Source of the DNA: Falsihalocynthiibacter arcticus
Lineage (GTDB): Bacteria; Pseudomonadota; Alphaproteobacteria; Rhodobacterales; Rhodobacteraceae
Length of the DNA stretch: 64,000 nucleotides
Direction: 5' to 3'
NCBI RefSeq assembly: GCF_000812665.2
Contig: NZ_CP014327.1
Coordinates: forward strand, 558,001-622,000
Shown: piece by piece, positions 27,187-36,078 of the stretch
Numbering within the stretch: the first letter of the stretch is position 1
Layout: each line of letters starts with the position of its first letter
Program-made: the position numbers and the translations under genes
Notes under the pieces: generated by a model
Told to the model about the DNA's origin: nothing
Databases searched by the model: none
What the model saw: the letters and a program-made list of their open reading frames with translations, nothing else

Positions 27187-28044
27187 CTACCCCATCGTCT
27201 TTTCGAGTGTTTGACCAGAAAGCTTGAGTGCGCCCCAAACTATGAGCGAAGACAGGCCAAGAAGCAGGAAGCCAAAGGCCGCCCCAAGTTCCCAATTAAA
27301 TCGTACAATGAACTGATCATAGATCATTTCCGTGAACCAAAGACTGTCCTTGCCACCCAACATAATCGGGGTGAGATAATTGCCCAGCGATAGCATAAAG
27401 ACAACAATTGAACCCGAAACAATACCGGGTACAGCGTGGGGAATGATGATTTCACGCAGAACAGTTAAGCCATTGCCGCCAAGGTCGTATCCCGCTTCGA
27501 TCATGCTGTCGTCGAGGCTCTCAAGGGTTGTCACAAGCGGTACAACCATGAACAGCATCGATGTATAAACCAGCCCGACCATCATGGCCGCATCGTTATA
27601 AAGAAACTCAACAGGGCCGTCGACAATCCCCGACCATTGCAAGAATTGAGAGAAAATCCCCGTTTCCCGCAGCAGGATCATCCAGCCAAAAGTCCGCACC
27701 AATTCCGAGACCCAGAACGGCACAAGACACATGAGAAACAAAACCGATTGAAGGCGTCCTCGCGCGATTTTCGCGATGTAATAGGACACCGGAAAGGCGA
27801 TGAACAAAGTTAGGATTGTCGCGAAAATTGACATGAACGCGGTACGCAAAAAAGTGCGGATATAAAGGGGCTCTGTGAAGAAAGTCAGGTAGTTGGCGGG
27901 ACCCGTTTCATATTGCCGAACGCCCACTTTTTCCTGCAGCGACAAGATAAACATATCGATATGCGGGATGATGATCAAAAGGGAAAGCCAAAGCAAAAGC
28001 GGGCTTGCCAGAAGGATAAATCCAAGTTTCGCGCGGGCCCCCAT
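27187..28044 (-). CDS. ABC transporter permease, polyamine type (PotB/PotH-like)
   Basis: 285-residue inner-membrane permease with six predicted segments. The EAA loop is IEAGYDLGGNGLTVLREIII, and FWVSELVRTFGWMILLRETG is typical of PotB/PotH. The ATG at 28044 shares a base with the ATPase stop (TGATG), which is why it is chosen over 28062. It works with the ATPase and solute-binding protein of the same operon. The substrate is inferred as putrescine/spermidine or a related cation. Confidence 0.88.
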   Translation of the reverse strand: MGARAKLGFILLASPLLLWLSLLIIIPHIDMFILSLQEKVGVRQYETGPANYLTFFTEPLYIRTFLRTAFMSIFATILTLFIAFPVSYYIAKIARGRLQSVLFLMCLVPFWVSELVRTFGWMILLRETGIFSQFLQWSGIVDGPVEFLYNDAAMMVGLVYTSMLFMVVPLVTTLESLDDSMIEAGYDLGGNGLTVLREIIIPHAVPGIVSGSIVVFMLSLGNYLTPIMLGGKDSLWFTEMIYDQFIVRFNWELGAAFGFLLLGLSSLIVWGALKLSGQTLEKTMG

Positions 28045-29138
28045 CAAGCAACCCCAAAGCAAAGGGATTGTGCCGCGCCCCAGCCAATGTGCAGTGTATT
28101 TCCGCGTGATAAATCCGCGAATTCCCCTGATTGTGGCAGCGCAACGTCGATTGTCCCCCCTGTCGGAACGGCCAGCAGAACGCGACTGTTTGCACCGTTG
28201 AACAGCACGTTTTCAACCGTGCCAACAGCGCTATTATCCTGCCCCGCAACACCAGCAGCGGCACGAGCGATCCTTATGGCCTCTGGACGCAAGAATATTT
28301 GGGCCATGTCGCCCTTGGCGAGCGGAACTTGCGACACACCTCGCAGCGAAAGACCAGTACTTGTGCGCACGCTAATTGCGCGCCCGTCCACGCTTTCAAC
28401 AAGGCCTTCCCAACGATTTGAATCGCCCACAAACCCAGCAACAAATGGTGTTTTCGGCGCGTAGTAAAGGTTGGACGCGGTATCGAGTTGTTCGAATCTC
28501 CCTGCGTTCATCACGGCGACTTGGTCGCTCATCACAAGGGCTTCGGATTGGTCGTGCGTAATATAAACGAAGGTCGTATCAAAAGCCGCCTGCAAGGATT
28601 TCAACTCAACTTTCATGTGCTCACGCAGCTTCAAATCCAGCGCCCCAAGGGGTTCGTCAAGCAACAGAACGTCAGGTTCAAGAACCATACACCGTGCAAT
28701 TGCGACGCGTTGTTTTTGACCACCAGAAAGTTGATCCACTTGGCGTTTCCCAATTCCGGGAAGCCCGATACGCTCCAACGCATCACCAACTTTGGCCTCG
28801 ATTTCGCGCTTCTTTAAGCCCTGACGACGCAAACCATACCCGATATTTTCTTCGATGTTCATCATCGGGAACAGAGCGAGATGCTGGAAGACCATATTGA
28901 CCGGACGCCGATTGGGAGGAGTCTCAAGAACCGAATGACCTTTGATCTGAATGTCGCCAGACGTGGGATCAAGGAAGCCCGCGATCATCCGCATGATCGT
29001 GGTTTTTCCACATCCCGAAGGCCCGAGAATTGAAAAGAACGATCCCCTAGGTACGGAAAAGGTCACATCATCCACAGCAAGAGTTTCCGCAAAACGCTTC
29101 GTGAGGTTGATGCAGTCGAGGTCATTTACAGTCGTCAT
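28044..29138 (-). CDS. ABC transporter ATP-binding protein, polyamine type (PotA/PotG-like)
   Basis: 364-residue ATPase. The Walker A is LGPSGCGKTTIMRM, the Q-loop is VFQHLALFPMM, the signature is LSGGQKQRVAIARC, and the Walker B is LLLDEPLGALD with the H-loop TFVYITHDQSEAL. A TOBE domain (from about residue 270) ends the chain. It is the second gene of the operon, behind a hairpin terminator that likely reduces its level relative to the binding protein. Confidence 0.92.
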   Translation of the reverse strand: MTTVNDLDCINLTKRFAETLAVDDVTFSVPRGSFFSILGPSGCGKTTIMRMIAGFLDPTSGDIQIKGHSVLETPPNRRPVNMVFQHLALFPMMNIEENIGYGLRRQGLKKREIEAKVGDALERIGLPGIGKRQVDQLSGGQKQRVAIARCMVLEPDVLLLDEPLGALDLKLREHMKVELKSLQAAFDTTFVYITHDQSEALVMSDQVAVMNAGRFEQLDTASNLYYAPKTPFVAGFVGDSNRWEGLVESVDGRAISVRTSTGLSLRGVSQVPLAKGDMAQIFLRPEAIRIARAAAGVAGQDNSAVGTVENVLFNGANSRVLLAVPTGGTIDVALPQSGEFADLSRGNTLHIGWGAAQSLCFGVA

Positions 29139-29159
29139 TTAGAACATCCAAAATAATAG

Positions 29160-29191
29160 AAAAAGGCGCGCGAGTTTCCCCGCGCGCCTTT
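29160..29191 (-). terminator. Intercistronic terminator between SBP and ATPase
   Basis: Minus-strand hairpin AAAGGCGCGCG / CGCGCGCCTTTTT with a short loop and T-run, placed between the solute-binding-protein stop (29203) and the ATPase start (29138). Probably a partial terminator or mRNA stabiliser giving excess binding protein. Confidence 0.85.
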
Positions 29192-29202
29192 ATGTGGTTT
29201 GA

Positions 29203-30267
29203 TTAATTCGCGGCTTTGATACGATCCAAAGCTGCGCCTTCGATGTCTTCAAGGCCTGCTGGTACGGTTGGGTACCAATTGATGTTGTCGATAGCTTCAG
29301 GTGGGAAAGACGCTTGGAACTGCGCTTTCAGTTCCTCGTCGGCAAAGCCATCGGCACCCACGGACGCCGTGAAGTTGCCAGCAGACGCTGTGATCATAGC
29401 AGCGATTTCTGGCTGCATCACAAAGTTGATCCATTTGTAAGCCGCGTCTTCCGCTTTGGTTTTCCGTGGAAGCGCAAAAGTGTCGATCCAGCCAAGCGCA
29501 CCGGACGCAGGTGCGATAAACGTGATCTCTGGATTTTCGGAGTTAAGCTTCCATCCGCCTGTATCCCACGCCATGGATGCCGTCACTTCGCCAGACCGCA
29601 AAAGGCCCATCAACTCGTCGCCACCGCTCCAATAGGCTTTTACGTTCGCCTTACAGGAGACGAGTTTTTCTTCAACCGCAGTGATGATTTTTTCATATTC
29701 TGCGGGGTCGGAATAAGCTGCGAAAGGATCCATGCCCATCGAGAAGGCGAACCCAATCAAAGTGGGGCGTTTCAGACGGTAGGAAACTTTGCCAGCAACG
29801 TCATCTGCGCAAAGGTCGGTGTAATCTTTGACATTTGGCGCCATCGCCGTGTTCACAACAAGGCCCGATGTGCCCCAAATATGTGGCAGGCCATAAACGT
29901 CAGACCCAAGCGTAGTGTTGCCTTTTGTGGCTTCAAGCATGGACGTGATAAAGAGGCTGGTATCAATTTTGGAAAGGTCGATCGGCTTGTAAATGTCGAA
30001 CTCTTCCTGTGCGCCGGCAATACGGTCTTGGGAGGGTTGAGCCAAATCGAAACCACCGCCATCAGTTGCGCGCAACTTGGCAATCATTTCTTCGTTGTTG
30101 GATTTTGTAACTTCAACTTCGATGCCCGTTTCAGCCGTAAATTTCTCGATCACTTCCTCAGGAGCATAACCACCCCAAGTGAGCAAACGCAAAGTTTCAG
30201 CGGACGCACCAGTCGCCGCAGCAGAGGCAACGAGGGCAATCGCAGTGATCCCAGTTTTAATCGTCAT
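29203..30267 (-). CDS. Polyamine-type extracellular solute-binding protein
   Basis: 354-residue periplasmic binding protein. Signal peptide MTIKTGITAIALVASAAATG followed by ASA before the mature ETLRLLTWGGYAPEEVIEKF, characteristic of PotD/PotF. LPHIWGTSGLVVNT and MAWDTGGWKLNSEN are typical pocket regions. It delivers the substrate, likely putrescine, spermidine or a related amine, to the permeases encoded downstream. First gene of its operon. Confidence 0.9.
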   Translation of the reverse strand: MTIKTGITAIALVASAAATGASAETLRLLTWGGYAPEEVIEKFTAETGIEVEVTKSNNEEMIAKLRATDGGGFDLAQPSQDRIAGAQEEFDIYKPIDLSKIDTSLFITSMLEATKGNTTLGSDVYGLPHIWGTSGLVVNTAMAPNVKDYTDLCADDVAGKVSYRLKRPTLIGFAFSMGMDPFAAYSDPAEYEKIITAVEEKLVSCKANVKAYWSGGDELMGLLRSGEVTASMAWDTGGWKLNSENPEITFIAPASGALGWIDTFALPRKTKAEDAAYKWINFVMQPEIAAMITASAGNFTASVGADGFADEELKAQFQASFPPEAIDNINWYPTVPAGLEDIEGAALDRIKAAN

Positions 30268-30434
30268 AGTCTCTCTCCTTGTCGGTGAGCCCTTTTTGAG
30301 CTCTCATTGTTGTTCCCGAAGCCTAATTTGTTTTTTACCACTTAGTAAAGAACAGAATACGACAGGCGAACGCCTTCCGAAAAATAGTTTTCAGAATTGG
30401 GCCTTCCATAGCCGCTGCGGGTAACAAAATTATG

Positions 30435-31331
30435 TCACGACGATCGGAGGAGATACGTCTTACCAATGCAACGCGCCCGAGCGCCTGAGCCGAGCTTAAA
30501 TCGTGCAAGATTGGGTGAATTATGGGTGTCCAGAAGACCAAGATCGAGTCGCTTGATATTAAGATGTGTCAAAAGTCTCATGCCCTGCCAGAGCATTAAA
30601 TTGTGAACCGGAATGTGTGCCTCAACCTCGCGCCACCCGAGGTAATAAGTCGCGGTACCTCCGTGTCGCAGGAAAACCATCGCAGCGTTGATCTTGCCGC
30701 AACTACGGCTCACAAGGATATGTGTCTTCTCGGGATAGTGCTCGGCCCAACTGCGCAAAAAACGCGGGGGAAGGTTGCGATACCCTCGCCGTTTTTGCTG
30801 TTTGGCATCTCGCGCCAGAAGCATCTCAATAAGGGCCGGTGTAGGCGCAATCGGTTCGACGCTTAAATCCATACCTTCGGATTGCACCAAACGATTGCGC
30901 CATTTCCCGTGCATAAAGGCGCGTTGCGCGGTGTCGTCTTCCATGAGGGAAATCTCCGCAACTGTCGCCCCAGACATCATCGGGATGCCAACAAGGGGGG
31001 CCAACCCATTTGGTGTCGCCATCATAATACTGGCACGAGACATGGGGGTCGTCTTATATAGGGCAGCACTACTTGCAACATCACGGTCGACCCCGTCGGG
31101 CCAAATCGGGCCGCGCGACAAAAGGGCCAATCGCCGCCCCCCGAATGCGCTGCGCACCAAAACTTGCGCATAGCCCTGCTCGCTTTCTTGTGTCAGGCGC
31201 GCCCGCATAACTTCCAGTCCGAATGAGCCACAGATTTCACCGTACTCATAGGATTGCTGAAGCGATGCCAATGACGCGCAAGCGGCTTCCCTCCACTCAT
31301 CTTCTTTAATATTGGCCCAGACAGCATCCAT
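30435..31331 (-). CDS. GNAT/FemAB-like N-acyltransferase
   Basis: 298-residue soluble protein with a FemAB/BioF2-type acyltransferase fold: an N-terminal lobe, then LPPRFLRSWAEHYPEKTHIL and INAAMVFLRHGGTATYYLGW. NLMLWQGMRLLTHLNIKRLDLGL is the paired motif region of peptidoglycan aminoacyl-transferase-like and BioF2-like proteins. Substrate unknown. Monocistronic; 30268-30434 between it and the binding-protein gene holds no clear feature. Confidence 0.65.
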   Translation of the reverse strand: MDAVWANIKEDEWREAACASLASLQQSYEYGEICGSFGLEVMRARLTQESEQGYAQVLVRSAFGGRRLALLSRGPIWPDGVDRDVASSAALYKTTPMSRASIMMATPNGLAPLVGIPMMSGATVAEISLMEDDTAQRAFMHGKWRNRLVQSEGMDLSVEPIAPTPALIEMLLARDAKQQKRRGYRNLPPRFLRSWAEHYPEKTHILVSRSCGKINAAMVFLRHGGTATYYLGWREVEAHIPVHNLMLWQGMRLLTHLNIKRLDLGLLDTHNSPNLARFKLGSGARARCIGKTYLLRSS

Positions 31332-31376
31332 ACTCCTGTTAACCGTTTGATTACTTAAAACGTCGTTAATGCGCGT

Positions 31377-31538
31377 ATGAAAATCCGTACCAAGCGCCCA
31401 AAACCTGAACTCATTCTTGGCGTCAGCGCCGCTCCACCGCGCCTAACCCGCGAGGCAATTCGGTTTTTGGCATTGCGGGTTGGCATACCTTTGATCGCAG
31501 TGTTGATTTCGATAGATCTGCTGGTTTGGTTGATTTAG
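31377..31538 (+). CDS. Small single-span membrane protein, 53 aa
   Basis: Open frame ATG to TAG giving MKIRTKRPKPELILGVSAAP and so on, with a basic N-terminus, the middle stretch PRLTREAIRFLALR and a hydrophobic C-terminal helix (VGIPLIAVLISIDLLVWLI). The positive-inside then hydrophobic layout looks like a tail-anchored membrane peptide. No strong Shine-Dalgarno is visible. It lies between the divergent GNAT gene and the PAP2 gene, 60 bases before the latter, so it could be co-transcribed with it. Function unknown. Confidence 0.55.
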   Translation: MKIRTKRPKPELILGVSAAPPRLTREAIRFLALRVGIPLIAVLISIDLLVWLI

Positions 31539-31598
31539 CGGCTTTGCGGGCAAACCAACCACGTGCTATGAGAGCCCAACTCAATTTCAGGACCTAAA

Positions 31599-32288
31599 AT
31601 GCAACCCTACCTTCAACGCCTTACGGTCGTATTCCTCCTCACCCTAGTAATTTTCACCACTGTGCCTTCGATTGATCTATGGGTAACTGGGCTTTTTTAT
31701 AATTCTGAAACTGGAGTTTTTCCGACGGCCCAATCGCCCTTTGCCTTGGGCGTGCGCAGTGTCATGATGAACGCAATGCTGTTGTTCCCTGTGGTGGCCC
31801 TGATTTTCCTCCTCCTCAACCTTTGGAAGCGAAATCTCTTTGGGGTTACACCGCTCATGTGGGGTAAAATTCTTGCCCTATTCCTCTTGGGACCGGGCCT
31901 TTTGGTCAATGGCATTCTTAAATCGTATTGGGGTCGAGCGCGCCCCGCCTATGTCACCGAATTCGGAGGCGACGCGACATTTACCCCGCCTTTCCAAATC
32001 ACCGATCAATGTGCCCAGAACTGTTCATTCGTTTCTGGCGAAGCGTCAGGCGCAGTCGCCGTGGCAATCGGAATTTTCGTGCTAACCTCCGCGAGCAGCA
32101 ATCCCGTAACCGCACGAAACTTACGCAGATTTGCAATATTTTTTGCCATCGTCGGCTCGGGGATGCGCGTTGCGATGGGGCGGCATTTCCTCTCGGACAC
32201 AATCTTCGCCGTCCTGCTTGTCCTACTTATATCCTACGGTTTAGACGCCCTTATTGCCCGCAAAAAGCAGCTTATTCTGGCGAAATAA
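31599..32288 (+). CDS. PAP2-family membrane phosphatase
   Basis: 229-residue membrane protein with about five hydrophobic segments. The phosphatase signature is KSYWGRARP (motif 1), CSFVSGEASGA (motif 2, with SGE in place of SGH) and RVAMGRHFLSDTIFA (motif 3, catalytic His). The SGEAS variant and the Cys pair in DQCAQNCSF recall LpxE/LpxF-like lipid A phosphatases. Its 3' end overlaps the convergent fucU gene by 17 bases. Confidence 0.85.
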   Translation: MQPYLQRLTVVFLLTLVIFTTVPSIDLWVTGLFYNSETGVFPTAQSPFALGVRSVMMNAMLLFPVVALIFLLLNLWKRNLFGVTPLMWGKILALFLLGPGLLVNGILKSYWGRARPAYVTEFGGDATFTPPFQITDQCAQNCSFVSGEASGAVAVAIGIFVLTSASSNPVTARNLRRFAIFFAIVGSGMRVAMGRHFLSDTIFAVLLVLLISYGLDALIARKKQLILAK

Positions 32289-32706
32289 CACCCTTTTTCA
32301 GCACGATATTCCCGTAGAGACGCAGTTCCCCCGTTTGAATAATAGCGTAGGTTTGCTTGGTGCGCTCGTAAAACGCAAAGCGCTCAAGCGTTTGAATTTG
32401 CGCCGGATTATCCGCGGTTTCATTTATAATATCTTGGAATTCCGCAACAATTGGTGGGACATCATCAGGGGCCCCAACAACTTGCATAGTTATTGCAGGG
32501 TCGGCGACGAAACTGTCCAAAGGCATCACGCTCAACACAGCCCGCAACGCTTCGGTTGCTGAAATTCCATCAAGACGCACAAGGCGGTCGGTACATGAAT
32601 CGCCGGGGAAATTTGCATCCGCAATTACGATTTCATCTCCGTGCCCCATAGTTGCCAATGTATAAAGAATGTCTGGTGAAAGCAGGGGGTTAAGGTTGCG
32701 AAGCAT
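32272..32706 (-). CDS. fucU: L-fucose mutarotase FucU / RbsD family
   Basis: 144-residue cytoplasmic sugar mutarotase. MLRNLNPLLSPDILYTLATM and GHGDEIVIADANFP at the start, with the C-terminal FYERTKQTYAIIQTGELRLY, are diagnostic of FucU/RbsD. They carry the His, Asp, Tyr and Glu residues used to interconvert anomers. FucU proper is favoured over RbsD by length and by the C-terminal motif. The nearby sugar-acid dehydratase and kinase suggest deoxy- or pentose-sugar use. Confidence 0.85.
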   Translation of the reverse strand: MLRNLNPLLSPDILYTLATMGHGDEIVIADANFPGDSCTDRLVRLDGISATEALRAVLSVMPLDSFVADPAITMQVVGAPDDVPPIVAEFQDIINETADNPAQIQTLERFAFYERTKQTYAIIQTGELRLYGNIVLKKGVISPE

Positions 32707-32884
32707 GGAATACCCTTTTCAGAAAAATTGAATTCAGAATATCAGTCCTAGCCGCGCAATAGAGTCAAATCCCACCTCCGTGCCCCAAACTCACAATCGT
32801 CCAGTGCGCTGCACATTGCACTAAAGCTGTATGTTGGATACTATTTGGAACAAAAAATAGCATTACTTACAAAGCGGATCAAAT

Positions 32885-33826
32885 ATGAACCAGTCGACTT
32901 ATCGCCCCCTACCTTCGCGCCTGTCGCGGTTTGACTGGAATGACCTAAAATACTTTCTCGCAGTTGCGCGCACGGGTACCATTCGTGGTGCGGCGATCAG
33001 GTTGGTCACGAACCATGCCACCGTTTCGCGGCGCATTACAGCCCTGGAAGACGCAACGCGCGCGCGATTATTCGACCGCGCGAAGTCTGGCCTTGCATTG
33101 ACCCAGCTCGGCGAAGATCTTTTTCCCATAGCAGAGCGCATTGAGGATGAAATCGCTTCAGCTTCCCGACTGATAGCAGGGCGCGACTCCCTCCCCTCGG
33201 GCGCGATTTACGTTTCGATGCCGCCCTTCCTCGCATTTTCGTCCGTGACGGGAGACCTTGCCCTCTTTGGCAAATTGCACCCCGAAATCGACGTGCATTT
33301 AGGATTCACAAATACTGTTGTTCGGCTCGACCATCGAGAAGCAGATATCTCAATTCGCTACGCCCAAACCGTCGAAGACGATGTTTATGGGCGCAAATTG
33401 GTGGACTGCCGCAAGGCTGTGTACTGCACGCCAGAATACGCCGCCCAAATTCAAGACAACGCTGGCGTAGGGCTTCATTTTATCGGCTGGAATGAACCCG
33501 AAGAAGCAACCTCCGCGAGTTGGATTCGCAAAAGTGATTATCCAAAGGCAAGCCTTCGGTTTCGATGTTTTGAAGTAGCACCACAGGTCGCTATGGCTCT
33601 TGAAGGGGTTGGAATGACCATGCTTCCGTGCTTCGTAGGCGACCGAATTCAAGGCCTCGTTCGCCCGCCCTACCAAGGAACAATTGCCGACAGAAAGCTC
33701 TGGCTTCTCCTCCATGGCGACCTGCGCAAAACCGCACGCATCCGCCTGTTGCTGGACTTCCTACAGGGACGCATCTGTAGTCGCCGCGCGGAGTTTGCGG
33801 GAGAATTGGTTACTTTGTCAGAATGA
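32885..33826 (+). CDS. LysR-family transcriptional regulator
   Basis: 313-residue regulator. The winged HTH (residues 18-75) reads DLKYFLAVARTGTIRGAAIR then THATVSRRITALE-like sequence and a linker helix. The C-terminal LysR substrate domain runs from SGAIYVSMPPFLAF onward. Divergent from fucU with 178 bases between, so fucU is a possible target. The 3' end overlaps the antisense hemP gene by 17 bases. Confidence 0.88.
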   Translation: MNQSTYRPLPSRLSRFDWNDLKYFLAVARTGTIRGAAIRLVTNHATVSRRITALEDATRARLFDRAKSGLALTQLGEDLFPIAERIEDEIASASRLIAGRDSLPSGAIYVSMPPFLAFSSVTGDLALFGKLHPEIDVHLGFTNTVVRLDHREADISIRYAQTVEDDVYGRKLVDCRKAVYCTPEYAAQIQDNAGVGLHFIGWNEPEEATSASWIRKSDYPKASLRFRCFEVAPQVAMALEGVGMTMLPCFVGDRIQGLVRPPYQGTIADRKLWLLLHGDLRKTARIRLLLDFLQGRICSRRAEFAGELVTLSE

Positions 33827-33986
33827 GTTTGTTGGCTCGAGTAATGCGCAAAGAGTAGATTTGGCCATCGAGAATAATGCGCGCCTGCCCGTTGTCTAAG
33901 GTCAAGCGGCGCGCGTCGTACGCGGGGATTTCGCGCTCTACAACATCGATCTGCGGAATTTGTTCGGCGCTCATTACAATGTTCAT
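33810..33986 (-). CDS. hemP: Hemin uptake protein HemP
   Basis: 58-residue protein missed by size cut-offs. PAYDARRLTLDNGQARIILD, then GQIYSLRITRANKLILTK, matches the HemP family throughout, including the invariant C-terminal RITRxxKLILTK. AAGGAG lies six bases before the ATG. HemP small proteins are linked to haem uptake, in some bacteria as activators of haem receptor genes; no receptor or transporter gene is adjacent here. A candidate promoter with an overlapping palindrome lies just upstream. The 3' end overlaps the LysR gene on the other strand. Confidence 0.88.
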   Translation of the reverse strand: MNIVMSAEQIPQIDVVEREIPAYDARRLTLDNGQARIILDGQIYSLRITRANKLILTK

Positions 33987-34014
33987 TTTGCACTCCTTTT
34001 CGCGGTTATCAAAT

Positions 34015-34043
34015 TCTATACCTGATCTATTTACTCAAGTAAA
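34015..34043 (-). promoter_or_regulatory. hemP promoter with palindrome over -35
   Basis: On the minus strand TTTACT (-35-like, 34038-34043) and TATAGA (-10-like, 34015-34020) are separated by exactly 17 bases. The dyad TTTACT-CA/TG-AGTAAA (34030-34043) covers the -35 element, a natural place for an iron-responsive repressor. Which regulator binds is not determinable here. Confidence 0.55.
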
Positions 34044-34212
34044 TCCGTTTCCTACTGGAATATCAGTGATTAGGTTCAAGAATTCACAATGTGGAACAAA
34101 CTTCCAGAGAATGCCCTTGCAAACACCCCCCTAACCCGCTTTGGTATGCCCAGTCAGAGGCCATATAAACAAGGCGCTCTCCCCCTTAAACCCAGTGCAA
34201 GGACTTGCAATA

Positions 34213-36009
34213 ATGACCGAAAATTCAACTAAACTCCGCTCGCAACAATGGTTCGACAACCCAGAAAACCCTGGAATGACAGCCCTGTATATTGAGCGGT
34301 ATTTGAATTTCGGCATCACGCGCGAAGAGTTGCAATCCGGCAAGCCGATCATCGGCATCGCTCAAACAGGCAGCGATTTGTCCCCCTGTAATCGCCACCA
34401 CATTGAGCTTGCTAAACGCACACGCGACGGGATTATTGCGGCGGGCGGGATTTGCTTTGAATTCCCGGTGCATCCAATTCAGGAAACAGGCCGCCGACCC
34501 ACGGCAGCCCTAGATCGAAACCTTGCCTATCTTGGTTTGGTCGAAGTTTTGCACGGCTACCCACTCGACGGCGTCGTTTTGACCATCGGGTGTGACAAAA
34601 CCACCCCTGCCCTCCTTATGGCCGCCGCAACAGTCGATATTCCCGCGATCGCGCTTTCGGTTGGCCCCATGCTTAATGGCTGGCACAAAGGCAAACGCGC
34701 GGGGTCTGGCACCGTGATTTGGGACGCGCGCCAAGAATTGGCGACAGGCGCAATTGACTATCCAGAATTCATGGATATCGCTGCCGCCTCCGCCCCTTCG
34801 GTTGGTTATTGCAATACAATGGGCACCGCAAGCACGATGAATTCGCTTGCCGAAGCTTTGGGCATGCAGCTTCCCGGTGGCGCAACAATCCCTGCGCCGT
34901 ATCGCGAGCGCGGCCAGATCAGCTATGAAACTGGCAAACGCATCGTCGCGATGGTCAACGAAGACCTCAAGCCCAGCGATATTATGACGCGCGAGTCCTT
35001 TGAAAATGCGATTGTTGTGAATTCAGCAATCGGCGGCAGTACAAACGCCCCGATTCACCTCATCGCGGTCGCCGCACACCTTGGGATTGACCTCACGAAC
35101 GCCGATTGGCAAAAACATGGGCACAGCACACCATTGTTGTGCAATGTACAGCCCGCTGGTGAATATCTGGGCGAAGATTTTCACCGCGCAGGCGGCATTC
35201 CGGGTGTGTTTGCCGAGTTGATCGGCGCGGGTGCTCTACCTCATCCCAACGCTCGGTGCGTGACAGGAACAAGCATGGGCGAGGCCTATGCAGGGGCAAG
35301 TGTTAGCAATGCCGACGTGATTTATCCCTATGCGGCGCCGCTCAAACCGGCCGCTGGATTTGTCGAGCTTACCGGTAACCTTTTCGACAGCGCCATCATG
35401 AAAACAAGCGTGATTTCAGAGCATTTCCGCTCGCGGTATCTCTCGAACCCCGACGATATGAACGCCTTTGAAGGACGCGCCATCGTGTTTGACGGCCCCG
35501 AGGATTACCACGCGCGCCTTGACGATCCATCGCTCAATATCGACGATAGCTGCATCCTTGTGATGCGCGGCGCGGGCCCAATCGGCCATCCCGGCGGCGC
35601 GGAAGTTGTAAACATGCAACCGCCGACCGAGTTGATCAGACAGGGAATTTCCGAACTGCCCTGTATCGGTGACGGGCGTCAATCGGGCACCTCTGGCTCT
35701 CCGTCGATCCTGAATGCATCCCCCGAGGCCGCAGCCATGGGCGGTTTGGCCCTAGTGATCACGGGCGACATAATTCGCGTCGATCTGAACAAAGGGTCCG
35801 CCGACATCCTGATCAGTGACGAAGAGCTGGCAAAACGCCGTGCCGACCTCGAAGCAGCGGGGGGCTACCCCTACCCCGCGCACCAAACACCGTGGCAAGA
35901 AATCCAACGCGGTATGATCGAACAATTCGACAAGGGTATGGTGCTTAAACCTGCGGTGAAATACCAAAAAGTTGTGAGCAAACACAGAGTTCCACGCGAC
36001 AACCACTAA
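34213..36009 (+). CDS. Sugar-acid dehydratase (pentonate type, IlvD/Edd family)
   Basis: Dehydrates an aldonic acid to the 2-keto-3-deoxy acid. The 598 residues carry Fe-S/Mg motifs of the family: [26 protein letters not shown] and [20 protein letters not shown]. The overall pattern, to the C-terminal HRVPRDNH, is close to what I know of Caulobacter XylD (D-xylonate dehydratase) and L-arabinonate dehydratases. The ATG at 34213 gives the family N-terminus; the 24 extra residues from 34141 do not. Neighbouring FAH enzyme, GntR regulator and KDG kinase suggest a pentonate/hexonate pathway. Confidence 0.88.
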   Translation: MTENSTKLRSQQWFDNPENPGMTALYIERYLNFGITREELQSGKPIIGIAQTGSDLSPCNRHHIELAKRTRDGIIAAGGICFEFPVHPIQETGRRPTAALDRNLAYLGLVEVLHGYPLDGVVLTIGCDKTTPALLMAAATVDIPAIALSVGPMLNGWHKGKRAGSGTVIWDARQELATGAIDYPEFMDIAAASAPSVGYCNTMGTASTMNSLAEALGMQLPGGATIPAPYRERGQISYETGKRIVAMVNEDLKPSDIMTRESFENAIVVNSAIGGSTNAPIHLIAVAAHLGIDLTNADWQKHGHSTPLLCNVQPAGEYLGEDFHRAGGIPGVFAELIGAGALPHPNARCVTGTSMGEAYAGASVSNADVIYPYAAPLKPAAGFVELTGNLFDSAIMKTSVISEHFRSRYLSNPDDMNAFEGRAIVFDGPEDYHARLDDPSLNIDDSCILVMRGAGPIGHPGGAEVVNMQPPTELIRQGISELPCIGDGRQSGTSGSPSILNASPEAAAMGGLALVITGDIIRVDLNKGSADILISDEELAKRRADLEAAGGYPYPAHQTPWQEIQRGMIEQFDKGMVLKPAVKYQKVVSKHRVPRDNH

Positions 36010-36024
36010 GTCGGCGTTAAACGA

Positions 36025-36060
36025 AAAGCGCCCCGAAGAGATAATCTGCGGGGCGTTTTA
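36025..36060. terminator. Bidirectional terminator
   Basis: Stem AAGCGCCCCG / CGGGGCGTTTT with a 13-base loop between the convergent dehydratase and FAH genes. T-rich tails flank it on both strands (TTTTATT on +, TTTTCGTTT on minus). Confidence 0.8.
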
Positions 36061-36078
36061 TTAGAAATTCAGAATGGC

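Noticed and set aside
29314-30288. 324-codon + strand frame opposite the polyamine binding-protein gene
   Set aside because: The minus strand has a signal peptide and full family sequence; the + frame has no domain and odd composition.
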